A DNA stretch of 64,000 bases, from NCBI GenBank assembly GCA_039105265.1, contig JAPFFF010000015.1, forward strand, positions 3,038,001 through 3,102,000, given 5' to 3'. Source of the DNA: Tritrichomonas musculus (Eukaryota > Parabasalia > Tritrichomonadida > Tritrichomonadidae). Positions 48,301 through 57,533 of the stretch are shown here, in pieces. The notes beneath the pieces were generated by a model that saw nothing but the letters and a program-made list of their open reading frames with translations, did no database searches and was not told the DNA's origin. Every line of letters begins with the position of its first letter. Position 1 is the stretch's first letter. Position numbers and translations under genes: made by a program.

Positions 48301-51300
48301 AAAGCATTGAAGAAAATAGAAATTCCTGATAATGTTGAAGAAATTGGCCAATGTTCATTTAAAGATTGTGCGAATTTGGAAGAAATCAGAATGAATCCTT
48401 ATAAAACGAAGATTCAAAAAGATTCATTCAAAAATTGCTATTTATTAAAGCATTTTATATTTGATGAAAACATCAACATCATCAAACCATACAATCACAA
48501 GCAAATCGGTGGTATCAACAAAATTACTCTTCCAAGTAAAACAACTATCATTGAATCTTCATCATTCCAAAATTTCAGTACATTGAAAGAAATCAACATT
48601 CCATCTACAGTTACCGAAATTGGCTCCAATTCATTTAATGGATGCTCTTCTTTATCCAATATCATCATTTCTTCAACAGATGGAAATAATTGTAATCAAA
48701 AGAAACAAATATCAGGCGAAATATCAATTCCTTATTCAGTAACTATTATTGGAGTGTCTGCATTTGAAGGATGCAAATCAATCATAAAACTTGAAGTTCC
48801 ATTTTCAGTCCAAGAAATTGGTAAATTTGCTTTCAAAAATTGTAACAGCTTGTCAGAAATAATAATTGATCCTTATATTACTAAAATATACGACAACACA
48901 TTTGATAATTGCAAAACACTTAGACATTTTATATTCGGAAACACGATCAAGCATTTGAAAAGATTTAGCATTGAGAAATTCAACTCAATCACAAAAATTA
49001 CAATTCCTTCATCTGTTGAAATCATTGATATGGATTCATTTAAAGGATGCTCATCATTGATTAACATAAAAATTCCATCATCTGTGACTTCAATTGAAGA
49101 GAGTGCTTTTAATGGATGCAGTTCTTTGAAAGAAGTTGCTATTCCATCTTCAATCACTCACCTTGGAAAGAAATCTTTCTTTGAATGTACATCATTAAGC
49201 ATATTAGCAATCCCTTCTTCAATCACAGAAATACAGCCTCACACATTTTATGGCTGTTCTTCACTTAAACAGATAGATCTTCCTTCAAATTTAGTATCAG
49301 TAGGTGAATCCTCATTTCATGGCTGCTCATGCCTTGCTGAAATAGATTTTCCTTCAACTGTTAAAAGTATTGGAACAAATGCTTTTTCTTGTTGCATTCA
49401 AATTCAGAAAATAAAAATTCCAGAAATCACAAAAATTGAAAGCTTTGCATTTCATGGCTGTTCTTCTTTAATTAATGTTATGATTCCTTCTTCTGTTGTT
49501 GAAATTGGCGAGCATTCATTTGATGGATGCAAATCATTAGAACAAATAGTTATACCTTCATCAGTCTGTAAAATTGGCTCATCTGCTTTTTCTGATTGTT
49601 CACTTCTTAAAAAGCTATTCATTCCATCTTCGATTACAGATATTGGTGAAAATGCCTTTAAAAATTGCACTTCTCTTTCAAAAATAACAATTGATTCTGA
49701 TAAGGTGAAGATGCAAAAAGATGTATTTGATAATTGCACTTCTCTTGATCATCTGATCATTGGAAAGTCAATTAATCATGTTCAGCTAAATGAATTCGAT
49801 TTTATCGATAAAATCAAGCATGTAACAATTCCTGATAATGTTACAACAATCAAAGAAAATGCTTTTGGTGGTTATGGAAGTCTACTCCAAATAACAATAC
49901 CTTCGTCAGTGAATGAAATAGGACCAAACGCCTTTTATGGTTGCCAATCATTGAAGCAAGTAACAATTCTTTCAAAACCAACTAAAATTGAATCCCAAAT
50001 GTTTTTCAAATGCGAGTCATTAACTGAAATTGAAATACCTTCATCTGTAGCTTTTATTGATTCTTACGCATTCTGTGGATGCAAATCATTGAATACAATT
50101 ATAATACCTTCAAGTGTGACAGAAATAGGAAGAAATGCATTTTACGGATGCTCATCATTGACCAATTTGTCTTTGCATGACAATTTAACTAGAATTGGGC
50201 AAAAATGCTTTTATGGGTGCAGAAACCTAAATAAAGTATTAATTCCTTCTTCCTTAGCTGAAATAGAAGCATCTTCTTTTTGTTTATGTAGTTCATTGGA
50301 AGAAATAATAATTCGATCTTCAATTGGAGTAAAAATTGGAGATGAAGCGTTCATAGGTTGTAAAGCATTGAAGAAAATAGAGATTCCTGATAATGTTGAA
50401 GAAATTGGCCAATGTTCATTTAAAGATTGTGTGAATTTGGAAGAAATCAGAATGAATCCTTATAAAACGAAGATTCAAAACGATTCATTCAATGATTGCT
50501 GCTCATTAAAACACTTCATATTTGATGAAAATATCAATATCCTTAAAAAATACAATCACAAGCAGATCGCCAGTATCAAAAAAATTACTCTTCCAAGTAA
50601 AACAACTATCATTGAATCTTCATCATTCCAAAATTTCAGTACATTGAAAGAAATCAACATTCCATCTACAGTTACCGAAATTGGCTCCAATTCATTTAAT
50701 GGATGCTCTTCTTTAATAGAAATTGTAATTCCTTCTTCAGTGAGGTCTTTTGGTGCCTACATGTTTAAAGGATGTTCGTCACTTGAAAAGGTAGAGCTCT
50801 TATCATCATTAACAGAAATTGGTGACAAATCATTTGACGGTTGTTCTTCATTGAAACAATTGTCAATTCCCGATTCAGTAACAAAGATTGGCTATGCCAG
50901 TTTCAAAGGTTGTTCTTCATTAGAAGAGATTTCTATCTCTTCATCATTGAAAATCATTGGTGCTAAAGCATTTGAAAAATGCACCAATTTATTGAAAATC
51001 TCAATTCCTTCTTCTGTTACGTCAATTGGAAACGATGCCTTCTATGAATGTTCATCATTAGAGATTGTTGAAATTGATTCTTCTTCATCAGTTGCAACAA
51101 TTGGCTCAAATGCTTTTAGCAAATGTTCTTCTTTGAAAGAGTTTTCGATTCCTTCTTCTGTGACAATAATCGAGCCAAACACTTTCAATGGATGCTCTTC
51201 TCTGTCACAAGTAAGCATCCCAGAAGGTGTAACTGAATTTGGCGAAAGCGCTTTTTATGAGTGCTTGCAACTCGCTGAAATATCGATTCCAACTTCTGTA

Positions 51301-51495
51301 ACAAAAATAGGAAGCAATGCTTTTTATGGATGTTCTTTCACACAAGTGCTGGTGCCTTCATCTGTGATTGCCATTGGTGAAAATGCTTTCAAAAATTGCC
51401 ATAAAATGAAGCAAATAGAATTACCTTCTTCTGTATATTCACGTAGCATTGGAATTCCTTTTGGATTCAAGGTGAAAGTGATTAAAAATAAATAA
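45370..51495 (+). CDS. TKL-like kinase - Sel1 - BspA LRR fusion, 2041 residues
   Basis: An intact three-part protein. A tyrosine-kinase-like kinase (about 15-285) comes first, with G-K-G-S-S-G-K-V at 20-27, the ATP-anchoring lysine at 42, H-R-D-L-K-S-T-N at 140-147, D-F-G at 160-162 and S-A-P-E near 186; all key residues are present. A linker leads to Sel1-like units (about 375-540), which bind partners. From about 650 to 2030 there are some sixty BspA-type leucine-rich repeats (I-P-S-S-V-T-x-I-G ... A-F-x-G-C-S-S-L). No signal peptide or membrane helix is seen, so it is probably cytoplasmic. A 375-bp segment of the repeat region occurs twice. BspA proteins are usually extracellular, so the fusion to a kinase is notable. 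The stop lies in AAATAAATAA, close to the UAAA poly(A) word of trichomonads. Confidence 0.9.
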   Translation: MSNKFISNLNEFEKKRVLLGKGSSGKVFKVKNIQDQKYYAIKIFSKEDNTIINLAREVNINAYINHPAILKFRGYSPTNFENEQMPVIIMEYIENGTIYNYIKLERLSQKPDNWNCTQKLITLYGIATGMSFLHSHDIIHRDLKSTNILIDENFYPKIADFGLSKIIDKNSRKFHSTIGMLGTPLYSAPEIIESKEYSKAADVYSFAILVYEIITNEDPKKSFPNTIYTIEIKKGNRPNIPPDTNDAYRNLIERCWSQNPNERPTFDEIAEELKNNPEYRVGCEVFDEESFDNYLTFIDENKPSFEDKQVFDLLKLPDLPKEKDQYHSENSPSKFFFWRKQKSEKLFSEEELNELSQDCKNLVLEAETDEEKQFLIGKSLIEGKNGFPLNIELGVNYLNLASDNGNTDSAVYLGKMYMKKDGLLKQDFIAANKVLSKHQGKKDGRIFYLLGKIAKKERKDIDARKFYKKGSDLKHSKSMFQYGKMLLIGEGGKKIMKDGFDLVDKSIDSNCSKSLYYSAVFEQLEMDKSFMKLPEETRHFFTKKIIKYNKSNELKIKPGQVKILYLNKSLESPEFAEKLKLFDKISIEIDHPIQNYEQIYEQITKLKQNYNKEITITIYILSTKKVKFNFGPDSTIDSFVIGSNSQIIYDNVFSACNLIKQIEIPSSVTYIGSGVFKDCKSLEHITIPSSVTFIGSSAFDGCSSLKEIEIPSSLATIESSIFNGCSSLEIIKIPNLVTSIGSNAFKDCTSLKHIEISTNISVIGSGAFSGCSLLKSILIPPSLTAIEASVFNGCSLLENVKIPPLVTSIGINAFCGCSSLKQIEIPSQVTMIGSNAFRECTSLEQIFINTLITTIESSTFRNCSSLKELVIPPLVTSIKSSAFRGCSSLTQISIHSGVATIGSSVFKNCSSLNIVALSSINIIEPNTFENCSTLTKITLPFSITEIGTGAFSNCEKLKEIIIPSSIITIRDEAFIGCKALKKIEIPDNVEEIGQCSFKDCANLEEIRMNPYKTKIQKDSFKNCYLLKHFIFDENINIIKPYNHKQIGGINKITLPSKTTIIESSSFQNFSTLKEINIPSTVTEIGSNSFNGCSSLSNIIISSTDGNNCNQKKQISGEISIPYSVTIIGVSAFEGCKSIIKLEVPFSVQEIGKFAFKNCNSLSEIIIDPYITKIYDNTFDNCKTLRHFIFGNTIKHLKRFSIEKFNSITKITIPSSVEIIDMDSFKGCSSLINIKIPSSVTSIEESAFNGCSSLKEVAIPSSITHLGKKSFFECTSLSILAIPSSITEIQPHTFYGCSSLKQIDLPSNLVSVGESSFHGCSCLAEIDFPSTVKSIGTNAFSCCIQIQKIKIPEITKIESFAFHGCSSLINVMIPSSVVEIGEHSFDGCKSLEQIVIPSSVCKIGSSAFSDCSLLKKLFIPSSITDIGENAFKNCTSLSKITIDSDKVKMQKDVFDNCTSLDHLIIGKSINHVQLNEFDFIDKIKHVTIPDNVTTIKENAFGGYGSLLQITIPSSVNEIGPNAFYGCQSLKQVTILSKPTKIESQMFFKCESLTEIEIPSSVAFIDSYAFCGCKSLNTIIIPSSVTEIGRNAFYGCSSLTNLSLHDNLTRIGQKCFYGCRNLNKVLIPSSLAEIEASSFCLCSSLEEIIIRSSIGVKIGDEAFIGCKALKKIEIPDNVEEIGQCSFKDCVNLEEIRMNPYKTKIQNDSFNDCCSLKHFIFDENINILKKYNHKQIASIKKITLPSKTTIIESSSFQNFSTLKEINIPSTVTEIGSNSFNGCSSLIEIVIPSSVRSFGAYMFKGCSSLEKVELLSSLTEIGDKSFDGCSSLKQLSIPDSVTKIGYASFKGCSSLEEISISSSLKIIGAKAFEKCTNLLKISIPSSVTSIGNDAFYECSSLEIVEIDSSSSVATIGSNAFSKCSSLKEFSIPSSVTIIEPNTFNGCSSLSQVSIPEGVTEFGESAFYECLQLAEISIPTSVTKIGSNAFYGCSFTQVLVPSSVIAIGENAFKNCHKMKQIELPSSVYSRSIGIPFGFKVKVIKNK
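48280..48654 (+). repeat. Internal 375-bp duplication, copy A
   Basis: Nearly identical to 50341-50715 in DNA sequence within the LRR region of the 45370 gene. It encodes four to five repeats from D-E-A-F-I-G-C-K-A-L to F-N-G-C-S-S-L. Confidence 0.9.
50341..50715 (+). repeat. Internal 375-bp duplication, copy B
   Basis: Second copy of 48280-48654, about 2.06 kb downstream in the same gene. The low divergence compared with other LRR units indicates recent duplication or gene conversion. Confidence 0.9.
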
Positions 51496-52015
51496 TCGAA
51501 TGTTTTCTCTTTTCTCTTTTATAAAGTTATTCCAAAAAAGATAAGTCACCTTATTTAAAAAGTTCAACTTTTTAATAGAATTTCTATAAAAACACGTTGG
51601 AAAGTGACGTATCGTTTTTAAAATAGCTTTATTATAAGAATTCATGCTCAGTAAATAAAAAATTTAAACATCATTAAATATTTACCTATTAAATTACTTA
51701 ATTATTGTTGAAAACTCATTTTCGAACCATTCTGTTTTTAAATTTATTTGACAACTTGAAAAATCCAGTAAAATTTATTACTAAAATCCTTTTCCATTAT
51801 CAGTATGAATAGAATTTTGGTATTGAAATTGGCCTATATTATTAATTTTTATGTTATTGAAAAATAAATCAAATATTTTTGATGTTTTATTTTGGTTTAT
51901 TGATAAAAATCAATGAATGATTCTAGAATTGAAAATTTTTCAAAAAAATTAAAAATTTTTGGAAATTTTTCATTTCAATTGAAATTTAATAAATTTTTAT
52001 CATAATTCAAATAGA
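51496..52015. other. Intergenic between two BspA-type genes
   Basis: AT-rich spacer with no gene. It holds the promoter region and palindrome of the gene at 52016. Confidence 0.5.
51973..51984. promoter_or_regulatory. Palindrome TTTCAATTGAAA, 31 nt before start
   Basis: Third copy of the 12-bp palindrome, upstream of the DUF3447-BspA gene. Confidence 0.4.
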
Positions 52016-53602
52016 ATGAATATTAATGTCTTCTTTAGTTGCAAAAAAGAATTGTATGCCTTAATCCTACAATACATAGACAATGATGAAGAGAAAAATG
52101 ATGAATATTTTTTTAATGAAATAAAAAATTATTTAGAAAAAAATGAAATAAGAGAGAACAAAAAGGAGTTAAATATGTTATTAGATGTTGTAGCAAAAAT
52201 AGCAAACAATCATCACAGAAATCGCAATTTTTTTTACAAATTAGAACAAATCATTGAGTATTTGGGAATGAAAATCAAGCAAACCTTTTCAAATGATGAA
52301 ATATTTGAAATTTTTAAGAAAAACAAAAGAATCCTTTATTTTCTATTTCAAAAAGAGATTTTATACATAGATCGGAATATTTCAAAAAGAATTGATCCTA
52401 ATTATTTCCAACTCGAAAACCAATTATTATTACCAACTAATCGTCGATTAAAATCAAATATTTCAGAAGAATATACAAGCAAAAGAAAATTAGGAGAAAA
52501 TGATACATACTTATGCCAACTTATTCGCACTGATTCTGTAAGAGAATTTATTTCATATTTAAATCAGACAAATCTTTCAATTAACAGACAAATTGATGAT
52601 TCATATTTTGAAACAAATTGTTTATTATTAAAAAAAAGACCAAAATTAATCGAATATGCAGCATTTTTTGGATCAATTCAAATATTTCAATACTTAAAAA
52701 TAAATGGGGCTGAATTAAATGATTCATTATGGATATATGCAATTCATAGCAAAAATCCAGATATAATACATATCCTTGAGGAAATATTAAATATGCCAAA
52801 TGATCTATTTCTAGATGTTTATAAAGAAACTGTTAAATGCCATCATAATGATATTGCAGATTATTTATATAATAAATATTTTACAGGAAGAGAGAACGTT
52901 GTTTTTGGCTTCCCTTTTCTATATCATAATTATGAATTGATTCCAGTTGACATTAACAACCATAACTGCTTTGATTTCTTTAAATATTTAATCAAAGGTC
53001 AATTTTTTGACCTTGTCGATGAAATTTTGAAATCAGATCTGGCAAATCACCTGTTCGAAGGCGATCATGAAAATCCACTCTTTTTGCTTGCTGAAGTCAA
53101 TAAAGCCGACTTTATTTACACTTTATTATTGAAACAAAAAGAAATCGTTTCGCGAACTTTTTCAGATTGTCATAATCTGACATCAATTAAAATACCTTCC
53201 AATATCACCACAATTGGCTCACATGCATTTTTTAATTGCTCATCTCTGGTGAAAGTTGAAATTTGCGGGTCCATTCAGAAAATTGAGAGGTTTACATTTT
53301 TCGGTTGCTCATCATTGAAGGAAGTTTCGATTCCACCATCAGTGACATACATTGGAGAGTCAGCATTCAGACAGTGCAGCTCGCTTTTTCAGATAGAAAT
53401 TCCTCCCTCTGTCACTAAAATTGAAAAGTCAGCATTCTATGGATGCAAAAAGTTGATCAAAGTTTCGATTCCATCATCAGTGAAGTCAATTGGTGATTTT
53501 GCATTTGATGAATGTAATTGTTTGAGATTCATTTTTATTCCATCGGCAACAACATATGATTATCTCGGGCTTGATTCATATACAACAATTACCAAAACAT
53601 AA
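52016..53602 (+). CDS. DUF3447 head fused to BspA LRRs
   Basis: A 528-residue protein. The first ~380 residues are a clear paralog of the head of the 28966-30093 ankyrin gene: E-K-N-E-I-R-E-N near 44, N-H-H-R-N-R-N-F-F-Y-K near 66, K-R-I-L-Y-F-L-F near 105, K-R-K-L-G-E-N-D near 157, and L-I-E-Y-A-A-F-F-G-S-I-Q-I near 215. From about residue 380 it turns into six BspA-type repeats (I-P-S-N-I-T-T-I-G-S-H-A-F; V-S-I-P-P-S-V-T-Y-I-G). The switch occurs where the other gene continues with ankyrins, so both arise from module exchange. TAAA at the stop matches the trichomonad poly(A) signal. Function unknown; probably a binding scaffold. Confidence 0.85.
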   Translation: MNINVFFSCKKELYALILQYIDNDEEKNDEYFFNEIKNYLEKNEIRENKKELNMLLDVVAKIANNHHRNRNFFYKLEQIIEYLGMKIKQTFSNDEIFEIFKKNKRILYFLFQKEILYIDRNISKRIDPNYFQLENQLLLPTNRRLKSNISEEYTSKRKLGENDTYLCQLIRTDSVREFISYLNQTNLSINRQIDDSYFETNCLLLKKRPKLIEYAAFFGSIQIFQYLKINGAELNDSLWIYAIHSKNPDIIHILEEILNMPNDLFLDVYKETVKCHHNDIADYLYNKYFTGRENVVFGFPFLYHNYELIPVDINNHNCFDFFKYLIKGQFFDLVDEILKSDLANHLFEGDHENPLFLLAEVNKADFIYTLLLKQKEIVSRTFSDCHNLTSIKIPSNITTIGSHAFFNCSSLVKVEICGSIQKIERFTFFGCSSLKEVSIPPSVTYIGESAFRQCSSLFQIEIPPSVTKIEKSAFYGCKKLIKVSIPSSVKSIGDFAFDECNCLRFIFIPSATTYDYLGLDSYTTITKT

Positions 53603-53880
53603 AGTTTATCCAATATATGGAAAGTGAAGTGAAATGAATAAAAATTTGACATCAACATTTTCTAATCTTATTTCAAATAAATTGTTGATTTTTTTTTTTT
53701 GTTAGTCACTTTTTAAAAATTGACCTATCATATGGTGAAAAAAAATGTTTCATTTCTCTTTCCAATGAACATCATAATGCTTAATATTTTATTGGTTTGG
53801 TTTTATTTATACTAAATGCTTTATATTTTATTGATATCAAAATGGCCAATTCCAATTCCTGTTGAAACGAAATACTGAAA

Positions 53881-54060
53881 TTATCAGAACAAAAATTAGT
53901 TGATTGTGTTAATTTTTGCTATGGATGTACTGCTGGTCTTTGTGATAAAGCTTGTATATATGTTATTGATAATCAAAATGGTTAATTCGAAATTAAATTA
54001 GATTATCTATATGCTCCACAACTACCTTGATCTATAGTTGTATTAGCAGATCCTTTTTAT
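53881..54060 (+). pseudogene. Cathepsin L-like cysteine protease relic (clan CA, C1)
   Basis: In one frame it reads L-S-E-Q-K-L-V-D-C-V, then C-Y-G-C-T-A-G-L and Y-V-I-D-N-Q-N-G, the characteristic middle of trichomonad cathepsin L-like proteases (usual L-S-E-Q-N-L-V-D-C ... G-C-x-G-G). It contains in-frame stops, and neither the catalytic Cys region upstream nor the His and Asn regions downstream are recognisable. A host gene relic. Confidence 0.7.
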
Positions 54061-55534
54061 CTCCATTCTATTTCTACGGCTGGTGTAGACAAATCTTTCT
54101 TCTTTGATATTAGAATATTTTTGTTTTTGGAAATAATTTTGATTTCCCTAATAATATTTTATATTCTTCTGGTGTTTATGTGCTAAATTAATTTCTTAAA
54201 TGCCTTTTTCTTCAATTTTTTGTTAGTAAATTCAAAAAAAGTTCAACAAAAAATTGATTGTTATTCCTCGTCCAATTGAGAAAAGATTTTCTTTTGAAGG
54301 TTGAATTAAAGCAGAGAATGCATAGAAAAGCATCAGAACAATATTCTAAAATAAAAAAAAAAATAATTAGAATCAATATATATCATGGATGCTTACTGAT
54401 CCAAACAATACCAAATACAGAAAAAATGGTGTTTGGTACTACCGAATCGGTAGAAACAGGAATTTTTTTGATCAGTTTTTTATGGGATCAATGTAAAAGT
54501 GGGGTAGTATGTTTTTATTTCATTAAAATATTATATTTCAATTAAAATTCTTCTTTATGTAGCACTCTTTTCATTTAAAGAGTCAGACCTAGAATCAGAA
54601 GTTCACCTAGCTATGCTAAAAAAAGTTTACTATATTTTTTATTATTTTCATTGCATTTGTAAGCATGTTAAGAATAAAATGGCTCAGCTAGAGGAAATTG
54701 ATTTCTTGTTTATGAAAAATAAATAATATCACATTCTTCTTTTTATTACCATTTTTACTACTCGAGTTACGGACGCTTTTATGGTTATTATTGGTCTTCA
54801 AATTACTTTTGTTGACTGCTTTGTTTTAATAAATAAAAAATAATAAAAAGAATTTTTTTATATTAACCGAAAAATTTTTAATTAGGATATCCAATAATTT
54901 GTTTGTGAGATTTTTCTCAGTTTTCAAAATAAATATACAAAGATATTAAATATAATCATTAATTCACCTTTTGATGAACTTTTTGAATTCTCCAAAATCT
55001 CTTCAACATTATTTTCACTTTTTCATTAACTAGATAAATATATTCTTTTCCGTTGCTTTTAAAAAGTTTTTATTATCGATTTAAAATAAATACTAACAAA
55101 TTAAAGCATTGTTTAAGAACAAAATATTAAGTAAATTTGCAATATTTAATGTTGATATGAACGTTTTTTTTTTTTTTTTTTTTTTTTTTTGGTGAGGTGG
55201 GAATAAACAATAGTAAATAATCTTCATCGATTTTATTTATTTTTGAAGCAAACGATTTAACTTTTGTATTTGAATAGAAAAACTTAATAAATAAATAAAT
55301 ACGAATTTCTTAATATTTAAACAATATTTTATTAATTTTCCTTATTTATATTTTCCTATTATATATATTTATTAATATTCTCATGTATTAAACAATAAAT
55401 ACTGGTATTTTCCAAAAAAAAAAGCTTTTCAAATATTCGAACCCTGTTTAAAAAATAATAAATTCTCAGAAAAAGTTCAAAATCTAATGATATATTTTCA
55501 ATAAAAATAATTCAAGGGCGACCGTTAATCTTTC
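54061..55534. other. Intergenic, possible further relic
   Basis: No intact gene. The plus strand near 54390-54500 translates into an aromatic stretch (W-Y-Y-R-I-G-R-N-R-N-F-F-D) broken by stops; its source is not recognised. A 28-bp T-run lies near 55165. Confidence 0.45.
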
Positions 55535-56917
55535 ATGCAAAAAGAAAGTACCGAATATTTACTTGGGTTAAAAAACTGGAAAGGCATCCCAATTGATAAA
55601 TATGATCAAGATTTCACCTTTGTTGTTGACGGGAAGAAGTATTCTACTCCCCGTTTCGTTGCAGACCTTCTATCACCAAAAATTAGAAAACTTCATTTCA
55701 CTGACGCAAGTATCAATGAATTCGTCATAACAACGGACAGCCAAAGTAGCCAAGAAGACCATTTCAGCGATTTCCTGAATCTCATCCAACATGAAAATAA
55801 AATAATTGATCTTCCCCTGCAACACCTGTATTCAACTTACTTCCTCAAACTTGGTAACATTGACGAATACATCCGGCTTTCACCCACCTTTTCAGAGCCA
55901 CTTTCCATTGACAATAGTGTATCACGGGTAAAGGAAATCCAAAAAATGTACGAAGAAGAAGGCCAGTTAATTGCTCATGACAATCAACAAATTGAGAGCA
56001 TAATTTCGTTCATTTCCGAACATTTTTCAGAGTTTTCTACAGATACTCTTAATAAGATATCTGTTGATGATCTTGAACAAATCCTCTCAAAAGACACCTT
56101 AAAAATTGCCGATGAAGACTCACTACTTGACTTCATTATTGAGAAGTATTCAGAGGACCGAAGCTGCTCCTACCTATTTTCCCATGTAATCTTCTCAAAT
56201 GTAAGTGACACATTAATTGAAAAATTCGTCAATTGCTTTTCCATTGAAGACCTCGACGAAGCAACCTGGGAGTCACTTTGTGGCCGTCTTTTATCTACTT
56301 GCAAGAAAGACAAAAGACGTGAAAAGAAACGATATGGAACCGCCAAAAAAGATGATAGAAAATACAAAGAATTCAAATCCGAGAAAGGCCATGAATTTGA
56401 GGGAATCATGCACTATCTTACAGATTTGACAGGCGGCAACATTCACGATAACCAAACGATAGAAATTACCTCAAATTCAATTCACGGAAGCAACCACCAT
56501 CCAAAGAACCTTGTCGATTACCAGAACAACAACTTTTATCACTCAAAGAACGACCCTTCTCCTTTCGTCCTCTTCGACTTCAAAGACAGACGAGTCCAGA
56601 TCTCTGACTACTCAATAAAGACCTACTCAAGCGGACAGAACGATGGCGGGCACTTACGTAACTGGGTTTTGGAGGTCTCAAACGATGGCGATTCCTGGGA
56701 GGAAATTGACTCGCACAGCGAGGACTCGAAATTGAACGGATCTGGAATCACAGCAAACTTTCAGGTCACCAATGCTAATAATGGTTTTTATCGTTACGTA
56801 AAACTAAGGTCAACTGGATACAGCTGGTACAACCATCCTTCTAACTACCATTACATTTACTTCTATTTCATCGAGTTCTTTGGCAAACTTGATGAACCTG
56901 ATAAACAATCAAATTAA
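55535..56917 (+). CDS. BTB-like / BACK-like protein with C-terminal F5/8 type C (discoidin) domain
   Basis: A 460-residue protein. An N-terminal BTB/POZ-like domain (about 22-110; D-Q-D-F-T-F-V-V-D-G-K-K-Y-S-T-P) is followed by a helical BACK-like region (about 125-255). A Lys/Arg-rich linker leads to a discoidin-type beta-sandwich (about 290-450) with F-V-L-F-D-F-K-D-R-R-V, I-S-D-Y-S-I-K-T-Y, L-R-N-W-V-L-E-V-S-N-D-G and R-Y-V-K-L-R-S-T-G. This layout resembles BTBD9-like proteins and is abundant in trichomonads; likely roles are ubiquitin-ligase adaptor or ligand binding. Codon use is less AT-biased than its neighbours, as for an expressed gene. TAAA at the stop fits the poly(A) signal. Confidence 0.85.
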   Translation: MQKESTEYLLGLKNWKGIPIDKYDQDFTFVVDGKKYSTPRFVADLLSPKIRKLHFTDASINEFVITTDSQSSQEDHFSDFLNLIQHENKIIDLPLQHLYSTYFLKLGNIDEYIRLSPTFSEPLSIDNSVSRVKEIQKMYEEEGQLIAHDNQQIESIISFISEHFSEFSTDTLNKISVDDLEQILSKDTLKIADEDSLLDFIIEKYSEDRSCSYLFSHVIFSNVSDTLIEKFVNCFSIEDLDEATWESLCGRLLSTCKKDKRREKKRYGTAKKDDRKYKEFKSEKGHEFEGIMHYLTDLTGGNIHDNQTIEITSNSIHGSNHHPKNLVDYQNNNFYHSKNDPSPFVLFDFKDRRVQISDYSIKTYSSGQNDGGHLRNWVLEVSNDGDSWEEIDSHSEDSKLNGSGITANFQVTNANNGFYRYVKLRSTGYSWYNHPSNYHYIYFYFIEFFGKLDEPDKQSN

Positions 56918-57533
56918 AGCATAGAAAAATAATTTTCTTAAGAACTATTTTTCAATGCATTTAGTTATTAATAAACATCATTTTACTTAATAATGTCTTT
57001 TTTATTCAATCATGCATTTCTAATTTTTTATTTATAATAAATCTTAATGAATACAGAACTAGCCACATAATTTTAGATTTATTATCTCCAGTCATTAGCC
57101 CAAATTATCAAGTTGATACTATCTAAAGTGTATTTGCATCAAAGTGACTTTTCATTAGTTTTCAATTCTGTTAATTATTTTCAAGAATTTGAAAAACTAG
57201 GACTTCTTTACATTTAAAAGATCAAAAAAGTTGAATACATTTATTGCTTTTCATCGAGATTAGGGAGAGAAGTAAAGTGAGAGAAATAAAGGGGGCCGAT
57301 TCAAAAAATAATTAATTTCAAGGGAAAACGATGATAAAAATTTATTTTGAGAAAAAAATATTTGAAAAAAAAAATTTTTCTTAAAATTATATTTTCTGAA
57401 AAAATATTCAATTTTTTCTTAACTTGATCGTCGACCCCTATTTTATTGAATGAGACCCCTATTTTTTTGGGGCACTTTATGAAAGATATTAAACATAAAT
57501 GAAATGTGATATAAAAATTATATTGGATTTTAA
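56918..57533. other. Intergenic, double-kinase upstream region
   Basis: AT-rich and gene-free. A GGGGGCC island near 57290 stands out. No promoter motif is supported. Confidence 0.5.

Noticed and set aside
54258-54545. 95-codon frame downstream of the cathepsin relic
   Set aside because: Low-complexity start and no recognisable domain; another frame in the same place shows equally suggestive but broken text.
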